In this document: positions 1-9,732 of the stretch, one piece after another
Numbering within the stretch: the stretch's first letter is position 1
Layout: every line of letters begins with the position of its first letter
Source: Cladobotryum mycophilum
Taxonomy: Eukaryota; Ascomycota; Sordariomycetes; Hypocreales; Hypocreaceae
Direction of reading: 5' to 3'
Assembly (NCBI GenBank): GCA_036429605.1
Contig: JAVFKD010000003.1
Coordinates: 62,001-126,000 of the forward strand
DNA: 64,000 nt
Made by a program: the position numbers and the translations under genes
Notes under the pieces: model-generated
Told to the model about the DNA's origin: nothing
Databases searched by the model: none
What the model saw: the letters and a program-made list of their open reading frames with translations, nothing else

Positions 1-169
1 GCTCGTGGACGTAGTTGTGGATGGGGCCAATCTTGGCTAGGATATCTTGGTGCGTCCAACCCTCAAACGGGCGGCCCAGATAGACACCAATAAGCTTACC
101 GACTACACCGGCATAGACGCGCTCCAGATAATCCGGTGGAGTGGGAATCGGGCTTCTAATCGCTGTCAT
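1..169 (-). CDS. ADP-ribosylglycohydrolase-family protein, N-terminal part (cut by window edge)
   Basis: The minus strand reads from an ATG at 169-167 to the window edge without a stop (56 codons). After a short N-terminus (MTAIRSPIPTPPDYLERV) comes YAGVVGKLIGVYLGRPFEGW, which fits the conserved start of the ADP-ribosylglycohydrolase fold (pattern D/ERVYAGxxGKxxGVxLGxPxEGW). Known members remove ADP-ribose from arginine or other substrates using two metal ions bound by acidic residues. Those residues would lie further downstream and are outside the window, so activity cannot be judged. The start was chosen because it is the first in-frame ATG just before the conserved block. No signal peptide is seen. 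The family call is from pattern recognition on a short piece. Confidence 0.7.
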   Translation of the reverse strand, partial: MTAIRSPIPTPPDYLERVYAGVVGKLIGVYLGRPFEGWTHQDILAKIGPIHNYVHE

Positions 170-2244
170 GATTGGACTCTTGACAGGCTGTTCCAGGTTG
201 TCTCAAAGTCATGGTGAGGAGGGAGAGGGGCAACAACGGCGCGGAGAGAAAGCCAACAGGCAAGAAAATTTTGAGAAGGGATGGATTGAGTGGGGGTTAC
301 TTTATTCGGCCGGGACACCGCCCGATGTTTTTTTCTTAACCCGAAGGAGACATTACGGCGGCAATGTTGCTGAAGAGGCAAATATCTGGAAGTATCCCAA
401 AGAAAGGGAATTTTGTGTATTTGGACAGCCATATTCACAAAGACTGGGGATAGTGAATACATCGCTGTATGAAGCTGTCATCACCTTTCCAAGGAAACTT
501 TGTTGATCGCCTCACCAATAGGAGCAAGTACCTAACTTACCGTCAAGTCTGACATGCCCACGTGTATTGCCGTCAATGCGTAGGACTGTGCCGCATCTTT
601 AATGTCTACCATGGGGGCGATATGCATATCGACAGAAACGTCTGGCTAGTCCATCTCTTCTGTTTGTTTCTTTGTTTCTTTGTTTGTTTGTTTGTTTGTT
701 CGACTCGACTCGCGGCGTAGTATGAGTCAATGCCACAAAATGTAACGCGTTACACAAGGTAGCAATCTGAATAGCGGAGACCATGGTGCATCGAATCCCT
801 TTACCATCACCGCGAATCCACTCTTCAGGTGCATCCCGCGGGCTCTTCGCAATACTGAACCTAAAGCCGTAGTCGGGTTCCGAGTCCCCGTCGATGAAGT
901 CCATTGGGACATGATATGAAAACAAAAGGGAAACAACAAGGTAGGCAGAATCTCCAACTTGGACCAACAATGAATTGTTGTTTGCACGAAGGAACAAGCA
1001 CACCTGAAACCAGGTTCACTGCCAAGTAATCCCAAAAGTCAGGAGATGTGAAATTATTGATCCCAATGGCAGTTGGTTTCATGTTGCTACAATGAGAAGA
1101 TGGATGGAATACGAGCCGCAAATGGACGGATGTGGTGCCAAGATACCAGAGCCACGCGGTAAGGAAGAATTTGTGCATGCAAGCTGCCGAACAGAGGCGT
1201 AGCTTGCGACTCTGCCAGTGTCTTCATGCAGCCAGCCTGACCTGGCACCAACATCCTGCCAGCCTTGGAAGTCTCACAGGTAGCAATGACATGGTAGAGG
1301 CGGGACTTTTACTCGGTCTCCAGTCTGTATGGACGTATTGGGTACGCGAAGGGGTGGCGTAAGGCTGGAGGATTGTCTGGTGGCAATGCGTGGAGCGCAT
1401 GCAAGACTTGGCACACCGTCCAGCGGGGTCGTACTCTCTACCCAGCGTTCACGGCTTGGAAAGGACCCTGAGACGGCTCCTTACTTCCGGTGGACGTGAA
1501 GACACAGCTGAGAATGATGCAAACATTATATGTGATTAGATGGAACCTTGATTGAGCTCCAGTCATATTGAATGTAATACCAGACCATCCTCACTCCAGT
1601 TTCTACTACTCCATGTGCGTTGTATGTTTGCTCCATGTGGCAACTTCGCGGTGCAGCGTGAGTTGTGTTATGTACAAAGTACCGGTGAAAGCCTGCGGCC
1701 GTTGCGCCCTTTGTCTTATTGAGATGGGTCAAGCCGACATAGCATAATTTCACAAAATAGACCAATCAGAAGGTCCCTTACCCATCAGACTCTGACGTCG
1801 ATCATCCTTCTGTGCGACCGGGCCGTTCCTCGACCCCACGGTGGTCACCCCGGGCGTGTCCAGTTCAGTTGTGCTAGCAGCCAACAACACGGAGTAAATA
1901 GAGCGAAGACGGCATCTCAAACACCAAGGGCCATCCAACAGCATCCAAGCTTCGACGGAGTACCAAAGAATCACGAATTACCCCCACGGGCATTTCGAAA
2001 CGAAACGTGATGTTGGTTGACTCCAAGACACGTTGGAGCACTGGCTCTACTTGTCTGAAGGCTCGGTGATTCGGTTTTATTTTGATGCTCTGGGAGCCTG
2101 GGAAGCCTTGGGACAACGCTCATCATGGAAAGTAGATATAGATGGATGGTGCACCTCCTTGAAGCCGCGTGGAAAAGGTTCTTGTGACAATCAGCCTTCA
2201 GCCATATCGAGAGTATCTGCACCCTTGTTGCCGCGCATATCACC
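170..2244. other. Intergenic, no supported gene
   Basis: Lies between the divergent ADP-ribosylglycohydrolase and bANK genes. Scattered open frames are short and of poor composition. On the minus strand, about 1080-1010 and 905-730 have protein-like stretches (such as FTSPDFWDYLAVNL and GDSEPDYGFRFSIAKSPRD) that might be pieces of one unrecognised or broken gene, but I could not join them by a convincing intron. A GTTT/GTTTC simple repeat occurs around 660-700. Confidence 0.4.
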
Positions 2245-3248
2245 ATGACTCCTCCATCAGACTACGAGCGGCTACCAGACCTGCTGTGTGAGAACGACGC
2301 CAAAGAGCGACGTCGCAGACAAAACAGAATCGCACAGCGCAATCACCGTAAGACATTCATACCCCCATTTGTCCTGAAACAAAACCATCATTGGATCCAA
2401 TTAACACCATCTTTTCTGCCATAGGGAGAAGAAAGGCCGAAAAGAGATTGTCTGGCGCAACTACCACAGGCGACAGCCCTCAACAGCCGGACAAGTCATG
2501 TCGCCGTTGCGGTTCCGACTCAGCAAAGGAGCCAGACAGTCCATTGGTTCAGCCAAAAACCGAAATCATCATACCAACGACACTACCACCGATGCAATAT
2601 CTCCCTACTCCTTCTGATCAAGTACACTTTGGGCATTCTGTATCGCATGACCCATGCTCCACCGAAATACCCTCCTTCTCTTCCTTTTTACACACATCAC
2701 CCAGCCTATTCGAGGTAGAGATGGAACATCATGGATCCATTTCTCACGACGCCTTTTACGACCATGAGCAAACAACAATGTCATCAAAAATACTTCCCAC
2801 AGAGGCTCAATGTCCGGATATTAGCATGTCTCCGAGATCAGCGTCCTCGCCTGACAGCCAAAACCGTTCCAACACGCCAATAGGCTGTGTTCCACCACCG
2901 CCACTCCCAAAATACCTGGCCGGTCAGCTCCCCCTTCACTTGGCCTCGCAAGGTGGATTCACCTCTGTTATGAGTGTCCTGGCCGGCAGCGGCGCCCTTC
3001 TCAATGCAAGAGATGCGCGGGGGCGAACACCGCTACACTACGCCGCCGAGGGTGGCCATGTCGAGGCCTTGACAGTGCTCCTGGCCTGTGGGTCGGACCC
3101 GCGCATCGTAGACAGTAATGGCCTTAGCAGCCTGCATATTGCAGCGAGTAGGGGGCATGACCACATTGTGGGGATTTTGATTGAGCGAGGGGCCGATCCA
3201 AATCTCGAAGTAGTCTCAATGACAGAACAAGTATACGTTGCTGGGTAG
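2245..3248 (+). CDS. bANK transcription regulator (bZIP-type basic region plus ankyrin repeats, TOXE-like)
   Basis: Two exons, 2245-2347 and 2425-3248, with a 77-bp intron (GTAAGA...CATAG), give 308 aa. Residues about 20-40 form a bZIP-type basic region (ERRRRQNRIAQRNHR then RRKAEKR across the junction), with the NxxAQxxxR signature of fungal AP-1-like factors. No leucine heptads follow. Instead there is a Ser/Pro-rich linker and, from about residue 200, three ankyrin repeats (LPLHLASQGG, TPLHYAAEGG, SSLHIAASRG), ending soon after. This order is that of the bANK family typified by TOXE, the HC-toxin cluster activator, and similar cluster regulators. The role here is inferred. It may control neighbouring metabolic genes, but no biosynthetic gene is adjacent and the next gene is disrupted. 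The intron splits an Arg codon and restores one frame. Start is the first ATG before the basic region. Confidence 0.8.
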
Positions 3249-4557
3249 ATACATGAGTAGATGCATGCAATATTACCACATAAATCAGGATAAATGGAAA
3301 GAAACCTCCGGAAATAACTGTGGCTTCTAATTTGCCCAGCTTTGTAATACTGTAATAAATGTGTCTTTGCTCCGCCTTCGAAAGGCTTACCCCCCAGGTT
3401 AGTACTGAAATATGCCGGCACATGGATCATCCAGGTTCTTGATTCGCATATTGCCATCTAATTTACCTGTACCAAAGGTATATGCAATTATCATTGCATA
3501 GAATACTGTTGCAATGGGGGTCGAACACGGCATAGGTCGAAAGAATCGGCTTCATCTGTCTGTCCGTTTGCGTCTTTCTCATAATGAATCATTGGGAGGC
3601 TGCAATACACTGGCCAGTCCGGTCTACATTGACATCCCAGAACAGGCTTCAGGCAGCCATTGGTCACCTTGCCGCCTCCAGGTGAATGCTGTCCAATCGC
3701 TTAGTGTGTTGTGTTTTGGATGTGACCCTCCTGAGCCGACCAGGATGCCTGCTTGCCTCCCTGCCCGCCCGCCCGCGTCAGCCACCGGATTTGGCGCCTG
3801 AGAACAAGGTGTTGAGGATATCGGGGAGGAAAACCTGGTCTCTAGACGAGGGTTTAATAGCCAAATATGGTATTTGCAGGTTACTATGTTTGATCAGTGA
3901 CCCACCGTATGTCAGACTCTATCCACAGGAGAACTTGGTTCTCAACACGTTATTCTGTAAATCTTCTGGATATCCGCGAGCTGAGACATGCAAGAAAAAG
4001 AAAAGGGAGAAAAAAAGTAGACTGCCGTGTCGGCACCGACGCACCGACTCCTTGCTCGCGCGGCACAATAATTCCACCATTCGCTACCACATGCAGTTCT
4101 AATGGATCAGTTTAGGAGCGGTTGTTAGAAGTGAAACGCAAATCCTGCATACCCATTTGGGACATTTGTTTCTTGTCCTACCCAACAGTCTGGTTTAGCA
4201 TGTATACAATTATGTGATGAAAACGCTCACATCTTCACCTTATCTAGACGCCTGACGCACATCGATACGACATGAGCCTGGTTAGACACGGCTCTACAAT
4301 GGGTCACGCACAAGCTGCCTTGTGTCTTGTCTGAGCACCTTGGCGGCTGATCCCTATGTTGGGATCGGCCAACACGTTTCCGCATGAATGGAACAGTTTG
4401 CACCGTACTTGGTGTCAAACCAATAGCTCAGTATATATCAAGAGTGGTCGTAAGATTATGGAGTAGACGGCTATATGAATCTAAAATCCGGTCTTAAAAT
4501 GCTGGATCTCCCATTGGTTTTGAACCACAATATCCCCCGGCCCTGCACGGATACCCC
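3249..4557. other. Intergenic, no supported gene
   Basis: Gap between the 3' ends of the bANK gene and the minus-strand rhodopsin-domain gene. Open frames here are short, overlap on both strands and show no recognisable domain. Nothing else seen. Confidence 0.5.
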
Positions 4558-5156
4558 CTAATGAAGTACTCGTCCCAAAGCTGCTTGTTTCGCTTCCATC
4601 CCGGCTTGATTGGCATCCATGAGCATGCCCCCCACCGACACTCTAGTCTGATGATGTGTCTCCATGTTGTGCGCGTATATCGATTCGAGCACGATCGTGT
4701 CATCCTCTGGCTGTTTCTTCCTACCTGACAGTTTCGAGCCGGGCTGCTTGGATCGCCCAGATTCAGAATTGTGATATTTCCCCAGTTTATTATCTCCCCG
4801 TCTTCTCTTGTATCTCGCGCAGAGCGGCCCAAGCATAGGAAGGGAGATGCACACAATCGCAAGGTTAACTTCGGCTGTAGAAAGAAAGTCCACCCACACC
4901 ATTGTTTCCGTTACATTCGCGAATTCTAGGTGTTCAAGGGAAATGATGCGGAACACGGCAACCACGGAGACGCTGAAGATGATATGTCAGCGGCTTTTTC
5001 CACACACAAAGAGAGTCGGGTGCAGGCTTGTGCGGGAGACTCACATTAGTCCGGCCAAGAAAATGCCAGTTAGTGCAATCTTCATTTGCCGTTTTGTATT
5101 CAGGGCCCAGACACTTTGAATGGGAAGGGTTAAGACAAGCACATCACTGATGATGT

Positions 5157-5164
5157 TGAATGCG
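5157..5164. repeat. Left target-site duplication of the hAT element
   Basis: TGAATGCG directly precedes the CAG end of the element. The identical octamer lies at 8086-8093. Eight-base duplications are the rule for hAT insertions. Confidence 0.95.
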
Positions 5165-5185
5165 CAGGGCAGCATCCCGACCAAA
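5165..5185 (+). repeat. Left terminal inverted repeat of hAT element
   Basis: Begins CAGGGCAGCATCCCGACC. It matches the reverse complement of 8065-8085 at 20 of 21 positions, the difference being the fourth base. Confidence 0.95.
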
Positions 5186-5192
5186 TCTAATA

Positions 5193-5288
5193 AACAAATC
5201 TATCAAATAGTCAAACAAATGAAGCTATTCCCAACTATCAAATAAATAAATAAAGATAGGTCAAGATTTGATAGATTTGATCAAATAT
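5193..5288. repeat. Left subterminal repeat block of hAT element
   Basis: AT-rich block with repeated short units in both orientations (ACAAATCTATCAAATAG, ACTATCAAATAAATAAA, GATTTGATAGATTTGATC). Similar units occur at the other end, which suggests transposase-binding sites. Confidence 0.7.
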
Positions 5289-5464
5289 ATAGGGTATTTT
5301 ATAGACCGGAAAATATATTATCCGGTAATAAAATAGCAATAACGACTAATACTAAATTCTTCCTCGAACGCGAAAACACCACGAATTTAATCTTACATTG
5401 CTATTTTTATCACAATTATGACTTTTCTATTATATCACAACTTCGTTATTCTATTATAACTCCA

Positions 5465-7913
5465 ATGAGTCTCACTATCTTTCAAGCTTCCCGCCCTGTT
5501 AGTATACACTCGCAAATCGCTGCTACAAATGAAACTGCTTCCAATTCCGATTCCGCTCCTGCCGGTCAAAACACACTCGAAAACCTACCGATCGCGAGAT
5601 GGCGAGGGCGACGTTTTATCCCTGAGCGATATCTATCTCGTAAAAGCTCAAGAGGCCGTACAAGCTGGATTAAAAATGAGGGGATCTTTGTTCAAGAGCT
5701 CCTTCAAGATGACAAGCTTGGAGAGGTCTTTTGGATCTGCCGACGTTGTGATGAACAATATACCCTCGGATTGCCCTTCAAAGCCTCAGCAACAACCTCC
5801 GCAACCGATCATCTTCGAAAAAAGCATCGTATCATAGAATCTGATCTAACTGATCTATCTACTGGTTCCGAATCCGAAGACCCTAGCCTTCATCCTCGTA
5901 AACGACAACGATTTCATACTACACCTCTCTCAAAGACCCAGTTATTGAAGATTCACGAGCTTCTTGCTGGTTTTATTGTTGATACAGACCAACCCTTTTC
6001 TATCTTCGATAATTCGTATATTCGGAAGGTCTTCCTTGAGTTCAATTCGTCGCTTTCAAGTCAAATCTCTTGGAGTCGAACAAGTCAACGTCAATGTGTT
6101 GATACCCTCTTTCTATCAAAGAAAGAGATAATAAAACAGGGACTTCATAACGCTCTTTCACAAATCCACCTTGGCTTTGATCTATGGACTTCACCAAATC
6201 GACTTGCAATAATGGCGGTTACAGGTCACTTTCTCGACCAAAATGGTCATCAACAACAACGTCTCCTTGCTTTACGAGAGCAGCCTGGATCCCATACAGG
6301 TATACACCTTGCTAATACTCTTCATACGATAGTTGAAGACTGGGGAATATCTACTCGACTTGGAACGATCGTCTCGGATAACGCCTCAAATAACGATACG
6401 TGTCTTCAACACCTTTTCAATATCCTAGATCCTACGATGACCTCAGTAGAGATATCAGAACGGCGAATGCGATGCTATGGCCATATACTCAACCTTGTTG
6501 CTCGTGCTTATTTGTACGGGGAGAATAGTGAATCCTTTGAGCAAGAGTCACAGGTTCATACGATTACAGATAACCTTGATAATGAGCTTAATCATTGGAG
6601 AAAGAAAGGCCCAATTGGCAAGCTACACAATATCGTTAGGTTCATTAGAGCCTCGCCTCAACGGTCCGCCCAATTCAAGAAGATTGTTCCCGAAGAACAT
6701 GATCATAACGACTTTTTGTTACATAACGCGTCACCCCGTGAAGTTGAACTGCTTCTCAATAACGAGACACGGTGGAATTCAACATATCTAATGATTGAAC
6801 GCGCTATAGAAAAGCAACAGCAAATCCAAGGCTTCCTAGGGCAGAACCAACTTGAAACAGACCGACAAAAGCGTATCCCTGACGAGGATATTCTTACGAT
6901 TGAAGATTGGCGGCTTTTGATAGAGATTAAAGATATCCTTAAGCCCCTTTGGAGTCAAACGATGCGTTGCCAAGGTTGGGGCAAGGGAGATAGTCACGGC
7001 AGGATTTGGGAGATCATGACAGGCATTGAGTTCCTTCTTACACATCTTGAGCATTGGAAAGTGTTCTTTACCCCCTACTGATGAGGAAATCGAAGAGACT
7101 CAGAGTCAAATACAGACTACAAATCGTACCCGAACAACACGAAGCCAACAGCCTTGTTACGATCAGCCAAGACAACGAACCTCACGATCAAATCCGATAA
7201 ATAAGCTTCCAGAGCATACAAGAAAGGAATATCTAATACAGGGGGAACGGATACAAGGCCTTGTTGATGATTCAAGATCGTATCTTCGGCTTTCTATTCT
7301 GAACGCTTGGCAAAAGCTTAATTTATATTATACAAAGCTTGGAGAATCACCTCTCTTTGCTGCTGCAGTTATCTTACAGCCTAACCTAGGTATTCGATGG
7401 CTTGAAGATCGTTGGAATAGTGAGGAACAGCTTGTATGGCTTCGTGATGCAAAGAAAGGTCTTGCTGCATACTGTGAGCGTTGGTATCAGCAACATCCTG
7501 ATCCTGATCCTATCATACAAGCTCCAAGCCTTCACGATACCCTCTTTTCCCAACCACCAAGTCTTGATAGTCTTTACGATGATTGGCTCAACTGTACGAC
7601 TGTACGGCAAGATGAGGGCTCTGAGCTTGAGAGATACTATCATCTTAAGCTTACACAACGAGTTGATCCAATTCCTTGGTGGATATCTCAAAGGGAATCG
7701 TTTCCAATACTCAGTAAGCTTGCCTTGGATATATTGGCAATTCCTGCGATGGCTTCGGACTGTGAGAGGGCATTTAGCTTAGCAAAGCTTACACTATCGT
7801 CTCAACGACTTTCAATGAGGGCCTCAACGCTTGAAAAGGCGCAATGCTTAAAGAACTGGCTAAGGCGAGGAGCAGTTACGCTTGGAGATCCCTTTTTTGT
7901 ACCAGAATTATAG
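5465..7913 (+). pseudogene. hAT transposase (BED finger plus RNase H-like core), one frameshift
   Basis: The first part (5465-7081) carries a BED-type zinc finger at about residues 90-120 (WICRRCDEQ ... TDHLRKKH). The split RNase H-like core follows, with FDLWTSPNRLAIMAVTGHF near residue 238 (first Asp), IVSDNASNNDTC near 305 (second Asp), then CYGHILNLVARAYL and TRWNSTYLMIERAI. A second open stretch in another frame (to 7911) holds the rest, including the C-terminal dimerisation region LDILAIPAMASDCERAFS with the catalytic-type Glu and Trp-rich tail. The frames differ by one base near the C5 run at 7071-7075, where the first frame meets TGA. The total length fits about 815 aa once a single extra base is discounted. 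A typical fungal intron is not visible there. Either a mutation, a sequence error or, less likely, ribosomal frameshifting explains it. Start is the first ATG, 300 bp from the element's left end. Confidence 0.9.
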
Positions 7914-7969
7914 ATTAAAGACTAATACAACCTTTTGGGGCTCCGGAATAGCTTCACATTCAATTGATT

Positions 7970-8014
7970 CAAATCTATCAAATCAAATCAAATCGAGCCA
8001 AATCAATCAAATCT
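7970..8014. repeat. Right subterminal repeat block of hAT element
   Basis: CAAATCTATCAAATC followed by tandem AAATC/CAAAT units, similar to units near the left end of the element. Confidence 0.7.
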
Positions 8015-8064
8015 ACCCTCTTAATACGATCAAACAGTCAAATCCCAATGCCTCATTTGCTTTG

Positions 8065-8085
8065 TTTGGTCGGGATGCTGCGCTG
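8065..8085 (-). repeat. Right terminal inverted repeat of hAT element
   Basis: Ends GGTCGGGATGCTGCGCTG. Its reverse complement pairs with 5165-5185 with one mismatch. Confidence 0.95.
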
Positions 8086-8093
8086 TGAATGCG
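8086..8093. repeat. Right target-site duplication of the hAT element
   Basis: TGAATGCG, identical to 5157-5164, immediately after the CTG end. Confidence 0.95.
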
Positions 8094-8677
8094 CCAATGG
8101 AAATGAAGGCAGATGGCTGGTCGCCACAGGTGCCTTGGACAGATGGATCATAGGTTTTGGCGACAGGTCTACATATGAATAGGAGTATGAGAATATTGGC
8201 TACCGACCACAGTGAAACGAAAGCAATGACTATCTTTGTTGCGAGCCGCATACCATCCGTAACGAAGACGCGAAGGTAGAAGCAGAGCACGCTCAGCTTG
8301 ATCGTACAGATGCATACCGTGTAAATCAGCGCATAGGCAAAAGTCAACTTAAGAATGATGACCAGATTGGGCAGTGTCTCGGTGATAGGATACCCAATTC
8401 CCATGGGCGAATCTTGATCGGATATTAGCTATTGGGACATGGATCTCAGGGAAGTTAGTCAACTCATACATAGCCCTTGGATGATGAGCATGCCTACACC
8501 CTGAGGCACGGATAGTAGGATCAAGAAGTCATCCCACCAGAGCTTGGCGCCAGACACAAATCGTGAAATCAGCCGAAGCCCAACGACAGCCACAGCGATG
8601 GAGACGAGGATGCAATTGATGATTAGGTGTGCTTGAACGACGGGCTTGGTTGGGAAAATCACCGCCTGAAGTGCCAT

Positions 8678-9732
8678 GCTGAGCTCTCGCGTAGCATCTT
8701 GGAGTGTTGCACGCTTGGGTATCAGTTGGAAGCGATGAAGGGTCCATCCATTGTAACCTTCAAATACTACGTGCAAACAAAGAAAGCGCGGCAAGATATA
8801 GGAGACGAATGCTTGTCTGCAACAATGAAATATTGATGAGTGATCAGTTTCAGGGGTGCTTACGGGGTCAGCGAACTTGGCACAAGCGGGAAGAATCCTT
8901 GTCTATAGTTCCAGGGTACGTACGGACCGGAACGCTATCCGAACAGACCAAGACGTGTAATTCGTATTACAGTAAATGGAATCTTTGCGAGTCAGCCGCT
9001 AGGAGGAAACAAGCTATGACTTCAGACCAAGGCAGGCCACCACACCGGGACCACAGTGGTGTTCTCGTTCTTTGTTTCCGAGTTGGCTAGCCCCATTGTC
9101 TACTTAGCTTGCGGGGGATTAGCAAGGTTCTTCAAGATACCGATCTTGGCAATTCATGCTGCTTACAGCAATATTGTGAGGTACGCCACATCATCATGGG
9201 TGGTTCGTATTCTTAAATCAGAATACATCTTTCTCCTTTTGAAGAGCCTTGGGGTGTTGAATCTTGATCGCATACTTCTAGCTACACCCCTGAGAAGTAT
9301 GAGACACCCGCTCTCTAGCCTTCTGCCTAACTCCCGTATTGTGCTGTCTTGCATGGTGGAACGCATCAGCATTCTGCATGGCTTTCTATGTGCGTCCGTT
9401 ATAACCCGATAGATAGTTGGTGTAACTCCAATAGGGACGGGGATGATCCGAGGTACAGTTGGGGCCAATCGAACCACGAGGTGTCTTGACGTTGCACGCA
9501 TCTGACCCCCACTAAATACCTATGGACGAGATGTAGTTCAGTGAATGATAAGTCTCCGACGGCATTTGATCACAGGGCGTAAGGTGCACGAAAATGAATC
9601 GAAACGACCCAGGTCTGGGCTATAAGTAGATGGGAAGCAGCATCGCTGTATCGGTTTCTCCTCGAAGTCATCATCAGCAACACTTGCAACTTGCAACTTA
9701 CAACTTCACAACTTCTTTGCTCATTGCCAACC
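8678..9732. other. Divergent intergenic region between rhodopsin-domain and GMC genes
   Basis: Upstream sequence of both flanking genes. No convincing gene. It holds a TATA-like box for the GMC gene (separate entry). Confidence 0.5.
9621..9628 (+). promoter_or_regulatory. TATA-like box of the GMC oxidoreductase gene
   Basis: TATAAGTA lies about 112 bp upstream of the ATG at 9733, a reasonable distance for a fungal core promoter. Based on sequence resemblance only. Confidence 0.4.

Larger units (their letters stand above)
5165..8085 (+). mobile_element. Complete hAT-family DNA transposon, 2,921 bp
   Basis: The element starts with CAG and ends with CTG. Its 21-bp terminal inverted repeats differ at one position, it is flanked by a perfect 8-bp duplication (TGAATGCG), and it carries a hAT transposase gene on the plus strand. 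AT-rich AATCTATCAAAT-type subterminal repeats lie at both ends, as expected for transposase-binding regions in hAT elements. It sits in exon 2 of a rhodopsin-domain gene, opposite to that gene's direction. Perfect target copies, near-identical ends and an otherwise open host gene point to recent insertion. The transposase has one apparent frameshift, so autonomy of this copy is uncertain. Confidence 0.95.
4558..8677 (-). pseudogene. Rhodopsin-domain integral membrane protein (PTH11/SAT4-type), interrupted by a hAT transposon
   Basis: Coding pieces on the minus strand: 8677-8470, 8412-8086, [hAT element], 5156-5045, 4972-4558. Introns are 57 and 72 bp. Left of the insertion are the first transmembrane helices (HLIINCILVSIAVAVVGLRL, then WWDDFLILLSVPQGVGML and KLTFAYALIYTVCICTIKLS). 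Right of it are IISDVLVLTLPIQSVWAL, VNLAIVCISLPMLGPL and a charged cytoplasmic tail. The WWDD, NIISD...LPI and E.N..I.CISLP blocks are typical of the fungal rhodopsin domain (PF20684) found in PTH11-like receptors. Ignoring the element and one target-site copy, the pieces sum to 1,062 nt, a multiple of three (353 aa), with no internal stop, so the host gene was intact at insertion and has not decayed since. Ligand and role are unknown. Start at 8677 is the ATG nearest the first helix; an earlier start is possible. Confidence 0.85.

Noticed and set aside
141..506. Plus-strand open frame of 121 codons with a lipoprotein-like start
   Set aside because: Overlaps the ADP-ribosylglycohydrolase gene on the other strand and becomes low-complexity; no fungal homologue pattern.
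599..1178. Minus-strand protein-like stretches (FTSPDFWDYLAVNL; GDSEPDYGFRFSIAKSP)
   Set aside because: Composition looks coding, but the pieces could not be joined by a credible intron and no family was recognised; kept only as a note in the gap entry.
8413..8469. Alternative 41-bp intron (ending at CAATAG) in the rhodopsin-domain gene
   Set aside because: Below usual fungal minimum and branch site too near the donor; the 57-bp version has a CTAAT branch-like site and keeps the frame.
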